A DNA stretch of 9,841 bases from an uncultured Oceanospirillaceae bacterium (GTDB lineage Bacteria; Pseudomonadota; Gammaproteobacteria; Pseudomonadales; Balneatricaceae): contig CAMIIY010000047.1 in the NCBI GenBank assembly GCA_946221045.1, forward strand, positions 1 to 9,841, read 5' to 3'. The position numbers were made by a program, and so were the translations under genes. The stretch's first letter is position 1, and each line of letters begins with the position of its first letter. This document shows, piece by piece, positions 6,771-9,841 of this stretch. The notes below the pieces were generated by a model that saw only the letters and a program-made list of their open reading frames with translations, was not told where the DNA came from and ran no database searches.

Positions 6771-9255
6771 CACCCGTCGTTAACACATCAATCGGTTGCG
6801 GCTTGCCAAGATAATAACCCTGGGCAAAATCAACGCCGATCTCGCAGAGAATTTTCAGGGTTTCCTCATCCTCAACAAACTCTGCCACCGTCTGTTTACC
6901 CAGCGCGTGTGCTACTTCACAAATGGATTTCACCAGCGCCAGATCAATCGTGCTGTGTTTGAGTTCCTTGATAAATGAACCGTCAATCTTTACGGTTTCA
7001 GCCGGCAGGTTTTTCAGATACGCAAAGGTACTGAAACCGGTACCAAAGTCATCAATGGAAAAACCACAGCCCATGGCTGAGAGCGCCTCTATCATGCCCT
7101 GCGTAGCCGACAGGTTGGACAGACTGGCATTCTCCGTCAATTCAAAGATAATCCGATCCGGCTCTACTGCGTACTCTTTGAGTTTTTCCTGCACAAAGGG
7201 CACCAGCCGTTCATTCTGGAAAGCATGGGCAGAGAGGTTAATCGACACCTTCTTCAACTCCGGAGTCACCGACAGGGTGTAGATCGCCTTGGCCAACACA
7301 TGCATATCCAGCAGCCCCATATCTTCAAAACGCTCAAGCGCGGGGATAAACTGACCCGGATAAATAATGTCATCGTCAATGACCAGACGTACCAGCGCCT
7401 CGTAATAAGACACCTGATCAAACGGCGCGCTGTAAACCGGCTGGAAATGCAGCACCAGATTATCCTGCTCGATGGCCTGCTGAACCGCATGCAGCCAGAG
7501 CATACTGCTGCGCACATCGCCGCTGGCTTCATCTTCAGCCGTATAAACATGAACCCGGTTTCGGCCACGCCGTTTAGCCACAAACAGTGCAATATCCGCC
7601 TGCTGTAAATAGTCCTGCGGCTTATTGCCGCTGCCATCAATCAGGCTGATGCCAATACTGCAACTGACCTTAAGCACCTGACCACCAAAGATAAATTGCT
7701 CCGAGGCCATCATCTCACACAGGCCACCGGCAATTTCCCGGGCCTGATCCAGCTCGGTATTGCTCAGCAGGACAGCAAACTCATCACCACCGATGCGGCA
7801 CAGTCGGTCAGAGTCACGCAGCATCCGGTGCAGCCTTTCGGAGGCTTCCTTAAGCACAAAATCGCCGCGGTGATGCCCCAGGGTATCGTTGATCGCCTTG
7901 AAGTGATCCAGATTGATATAAAGCAGTGCATGATTGATTTTACTGCGCCGCGCCAACGCCGCGACCTGCATCAGCTCTGTATCAAAATAGTGGCGGTTAT
8001 AGAGTCCCGTCAGCGAGTCATGAATCGCAAGGTGCTCCAGGCGCTGCTCGGCCCGTTTGCGCGCTGAAATATCATCAATGGCAACAGTAATCGCCATTTG
8101 ACTGCTGTCCCGGCGTATCGTATTCAACCGGGCCTCAACCCAGCTGCCATGGTTAAAGCGGTCCCGTAACTTAAACTCGATATGCAGACTGAAGCCCTGC
8201 CCGGTACGCAGGTTTTTCAATGCCCGTTTAATGACATTGATGGAACTGGTGGAATCCGCATAGACAAAATCCAACAGCTCCTTACCCAGAGACTGCTGGA
8301 AACTCATGCCGGTTAACTGGCTCCAGGTTTCGTTGGCAAAAACAACACAACCATGGCTGTCCAGCTCAAGCACTGCGGTTGCCAGATTATCCAGAATAAC
8401 CCGGTGTTCCCGGGCCTGTGATGCCAGCGCATGTTCATTACGCTGCACAGTCAGAATCGCATCAGCAAACTGCTCATTGCTGATGATAAAGTCTTTACGT
8501 CGCGCAGCAATCTCACATACCCGGCGCAACTGCTCGGTTGAAAACGGTTTACTGATAAAGTCAGCGGCCCCTTTCATCATCATCTCTTCGGCCAGTTCCA
8601 TCGAACCGTGGGCCGTCATAAGGACGATGGTCTGATCAGGTTTTTCCAGCAACATCTGCTGCATGATTTCCGGTCCCGAGATACCGGGCAGCATGACATC
8701 CAGCAACACCAGATCATAGTCACCCCGACGCCATTCGCGCAGCCCCGTATCACCATCAGCCATAAGTTCGACATCAAACCGGCTACGCAGGACGCGCGAG
8801 ATCAGCGTCGCTGTCTGAATTGCGTCTTCAATCACCAGTAGAGATGGTTTTCGACCCAGGACTTCACGGCGCTGCGCCGCATTGATTTTATCAGCCAGTT
8901 GATGGTGGTCACTGAAAGGCAACAGGCAGTCGATGTCAAACTCACGGGCCGTGGTTTCCGCAATGCGTTTGCACCAGATGGAGGTCACAATAATGAAAGG
9001 GATATCTTCAGGGCAGTTAAAAACACCTGAGCGAACCATGCGTGCCAACCGCCAGCCATCCAGGCCCTCAACGGTTATATCACTGACGACACAATGGATA
9101 TCCTGTTGCTTGAGAGCACGCAATGCTTCGCGGGCGTCTATGGCTGCTATGACTTCATAATCGGTGTTAGTACGCAAATATTTGGCTAAAACGTCCCGTT
9201 GCGCACTATCGCCGTTGACCAGAAGAAGCTTCTCTTGGCGATACATCCTTACCAT
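6745..9255 (-). CDS. Dual-receiver PAS-GGDEF-EAL c-di-GMP turnover regulator
   Basis: An 836-residue cytoplasmic protein. Receiver 1 (about 8-125) keeps the acceptor Asp59 (VVSD) but has VNGD at the acidic site and LLPFSD where Lys-Pro is expected, so it is probably atypical. Receiver 2 (about 137-250) is canonical: VIED, Asp186 in LLLD, MTAH and SKPF with Lys236. A PAS domain covers about 284-398. The GGDEF domain (about 405-570) has an intact GGDEF active site (about 489-493) and an RDSD I-site (RxxD) five residues before it, which in diguanylate cyclases mediates c-di-GMP inhibition. The EAL domain (about 583-825) keeps EAL-R, SINLSA, ELTEN, DDFGTG, VKID and the VAEFVE glutamates. Both synthesis and hydrolysis are therefore plausible; which dominates cannot be read from sequence. 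The start could be ATG 9255 or ATG 9246; neither has a strong ribosome binding site. Its 3' end overlaps the kinase gene by 26 bases. Confidence 0.93.
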   Translation of the reverse strand: MVRMYRQEKLLLVNGDSAQRDVLAKYLRTNTDYEVIAAIDAREALRALKQQDIHCVVSDITVEGLDGWRLARMVRSGVFNCPEDIPFIIVTSIWCKRIAETTAREFDIDCLLPFSDHHQLADKINAAQRREVLGRKPSLLVIEDAIQTATLISRVLRSRFDVELMADGDTGLREWRRGDYDLVLLDVMLPGISGPEIMQQMLLEKPDQTIVLMTAHGSMELAEEMMMKGAADFISKPFSTEQLRRVCEIAARRKDFIISNEQFADAILTVQRNEHALASQAREHRVILDNLATAVLELDSHGCVVFANETWSQLTGMSFQQSLGKELLDFVYADSTSSINVIKRALKNLRTGQGFSLHIEFKLRDRFNHGSWVEARLNTIRRDSSQMAITVAIDDISARKRAEQRLEHLAIHDSLTGLYNRHYFDTELMQVAALARRSKINHALLYINLDHFKAINDTLGHHRGDFVLKEASERLHRMLRDSDRLCRIGGDEFAVLLSNTELDQAREIAGGLCEMMASEQFIFGGQVLKVSCSIGISLIDGSGNKPQDYLQQADIALFVAKRRGRNRVHVYTAEDEASGDVRSSMLWLHAVQQAIEQDNLVLHFQPVYSAPFDQVSYYEALVRLVIDDDIIYPGQFIPALERFEDMGLLDMHVLAKAIYTLSVTPELKKVSINLSAHAFQNERLVPFVQEKLKEYAVEPDRIIFELTENASLSNLSATQGMIEALSAMGCGFSIDDFGTGFSTFAYLKNLPAETVKIDGSFIKELKHSTIDLALVKSICEVAHALGKQTVAEFVEDEETLKILCEIGVDFAQGYYLGKPQPIDVLTTGATVAAEAG

Positions 9256-9296
9256 CCAGTTTTATTTGGCCCGGGCAACTTCCGTGCAGGCTCATT

Positions 9297-9302
9297 ATTA
9301 TA
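9297..9302 (-). promoter_or_regulatory. Putative -10 box of the GGDEF-EAL gene promoter
   Basis: Read on the minus strand this is TATAAT, a perfect -10 consensus, about 42 bases upstream of the ATG at 9255. No convincing -35 lies 16-18 bases further upstream; that position overlaps the palindrome at 9305-9324. A weak -35 with an activator-dependent promoter would fit, but is inference. Confidence 0.45.
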
Positions 9303-9304
9303 TT

Positions 9305-9324
9305 GGTTTAATGCCCATTAAGCC
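9305..9324. promoter_or_regulatory. 20-base palindrome between divergent promoters (candidate operator)
   Basis: GGTTTAATGC/CCATTAAGCC is a near-perfect palindrome. TTAATG-CC-CATTAA is exact, and the flanking GG and CC also pair, with one mismatch (T9307 against G9322). It lies just upstream of the minus-strand TATAAT and overlaps the putative plus-strand -35, so a bound dimeric regulator could affect both divergent genes. No regulator family is identified from the motif. Confidence 0.5.
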
Positions 9325-9345
9325 GCACAATAACGCCACTATGAT
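9318..9345 (+). promoter_or_regulatory. Putative promoter of the DUF938 methyltransferase gene
   Basis: TATGAT at 9340-9345 matches five of six bases of the -10 consensus. TTAAGC at 9318-9323 is a weak -35, 16 bases upstream, and lies within the palindrome. A leader of about 40 bases would precede the ATG at 9391. Consensus match only. Confidence 0.4.
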
Positions 9346-9390
9346 CCGGCATCAAGTTGCATTTTATTTAAATAGTAGGAAATCAATTCA

Positions 9391-9841
9391 ATGTTGCAAA
9401 ATTACAGTGAAGCCTGCGAACGTAACCAGCAGCCCATTCTGGAGATCCTGCAGCATTACCTTTTACCGGAACACCGGGTGCTTGAGATTGGCAGCGGCTC
9501 CGGACAACACGCCCTGTTTTGTGTCGACACACTGCAACACCCACACTGGCAACCCTCTGAACTGCATGAGAATCTTGCCGCACTGAACCATAATCTGGCA
9601 CTGTTTAACCTGCCCGGGATTCAGCCTGCACTGACGCTGGACGCCAGCGACCCTCCAACGTTGCCGCATCAATATGAGCTGCTGTTTACAGCCAACACAC
9701 TGCACATCATGAGCTGGCAGTCGGTGCAGGATCTGATCGCACTGGCGGGGGAAATCATCGCCCCGGATGGATTTATGGTTGTATACGGGCCCTTCCGATA
9801 CCAGAATGCTTACACCAGTCCCAGCAATGCTGCCTTTGATC
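9391..9841 (+). CDS. DUF938 SAM-dependent methyltransferase (cut by window end)
   Basis: The first 150 codons of a class I methyltransferase of the DUF938 family (PF06080), usually about 200 residues. Visible signatures are ACERNQQPILEIL (about 8-20), motif I VLEIGSGSGQHA (30-41) that binds S-adenosylmethionine, WQPSE (53-57), NLPGI (73-77), TANTLHIMSW (100-109) and the strand MVVYGPFRY (129-137) followed by YTSPSNAAFD. The start is well supported by AGGA at 9377-9380, ten bases before ATG. The substrate of this conserved family is not established. It is divergent from the GGDEF-EAL gene, sharing a 135-base regulatory region. The family call is secure; the C-terminus is outside the window. 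Confidence 0.9.
   Translation, partial: MLQNYSEACERNQQPILEILQHYLLPEHRVLEIGSGSGQHALFCVDTLQHPHWQPSELHENLAALNHNLALFNLPGIQPALTLDASDPPTLPHQYELLFTANTLHIMSWQSVQDLIALAGEIIAPDGFMVVYGPFRYQNAYTSPSNAAFD

Noticed and set aside
7696..8067. Plus-strand open frame of 123 codons opposite the GGDEF domain
   Set aside because: It lies opposite the well-conserved GGDEF coding region and has no domain signature.
9269..9276. GCCCGGGC palindrome in the leader of the GGDEF-EAL gene
   Set aside because: Short and self-complementary with no loop; the flanking bases pair only with a shift. Not distinguishable from chance.

Overview
The window is an ordinary-composition chromosomal segment of a gammaproteobacterium, probably an environmental or marine member of the Oceanospirillales/Alteromonadales kind. 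The assignment rests on methionyl-tRNA synthetase and TrmA sequences that follow their Escherichia coli homologues almost block for block, on the DUF938 methyltransferase, and on the dense complement of c-di-GMP and HDOD signalling genes. Species-level placement is inference. There is no sign of insertion sequences, phage, CRISPR, tRNA or rRNA, and no gap longer than about 200 bases without a gene.

Layout, left to right. Minus strand: the N-terminal part of trmA (tRNA m5U54 methyltransferase), cut by the window start. Upstream of it on the same strand, 64 bases away, is an HDOD signalling protein with a degenerate receiver domain. A divergent intergenic region of about 190 bases follows. Plus strand: metG, then about 100 bases with two hairpins. 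After that comes a two-gene unit overlapping by ATGA: a periplasmic ABC_sub_bind-type binding protein (TTG start) and a membrane histidine kinase. Minus strand, tail-to-tail with the kinase and overlapping it by 26 bases: a large receiver-receiver-PAS-GGDEF-EAL protein. A 135-base divergent promoter region with a near-perfect 20-base palindrome separates it from a plus-strand DUF938 SAM-dependent methyltransferase that runs off the window end.

The housekeeping genes (trmA, metG) concern tRNA modification and charging. The signalling block from 4255 to 9255 is the interesting part. A secreted ligand-binding protein has no ABC permease or ATPase beside it and is translationally coupled to a histidine kinase. 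The kinase has no conventional response regulator next to it, but is convergent with a protein that carries two receivers plus both c-di-GMP synthesis and hydrolysis domains. A plausible reading, which is inference, is a sensory pathway: periplasmic ligand, binding protein, histidine kinase, receiver, then c-di-GMP turnover. The HDOD protein may be a further signalling output, but nothing in the sequence ties it to this pathway.
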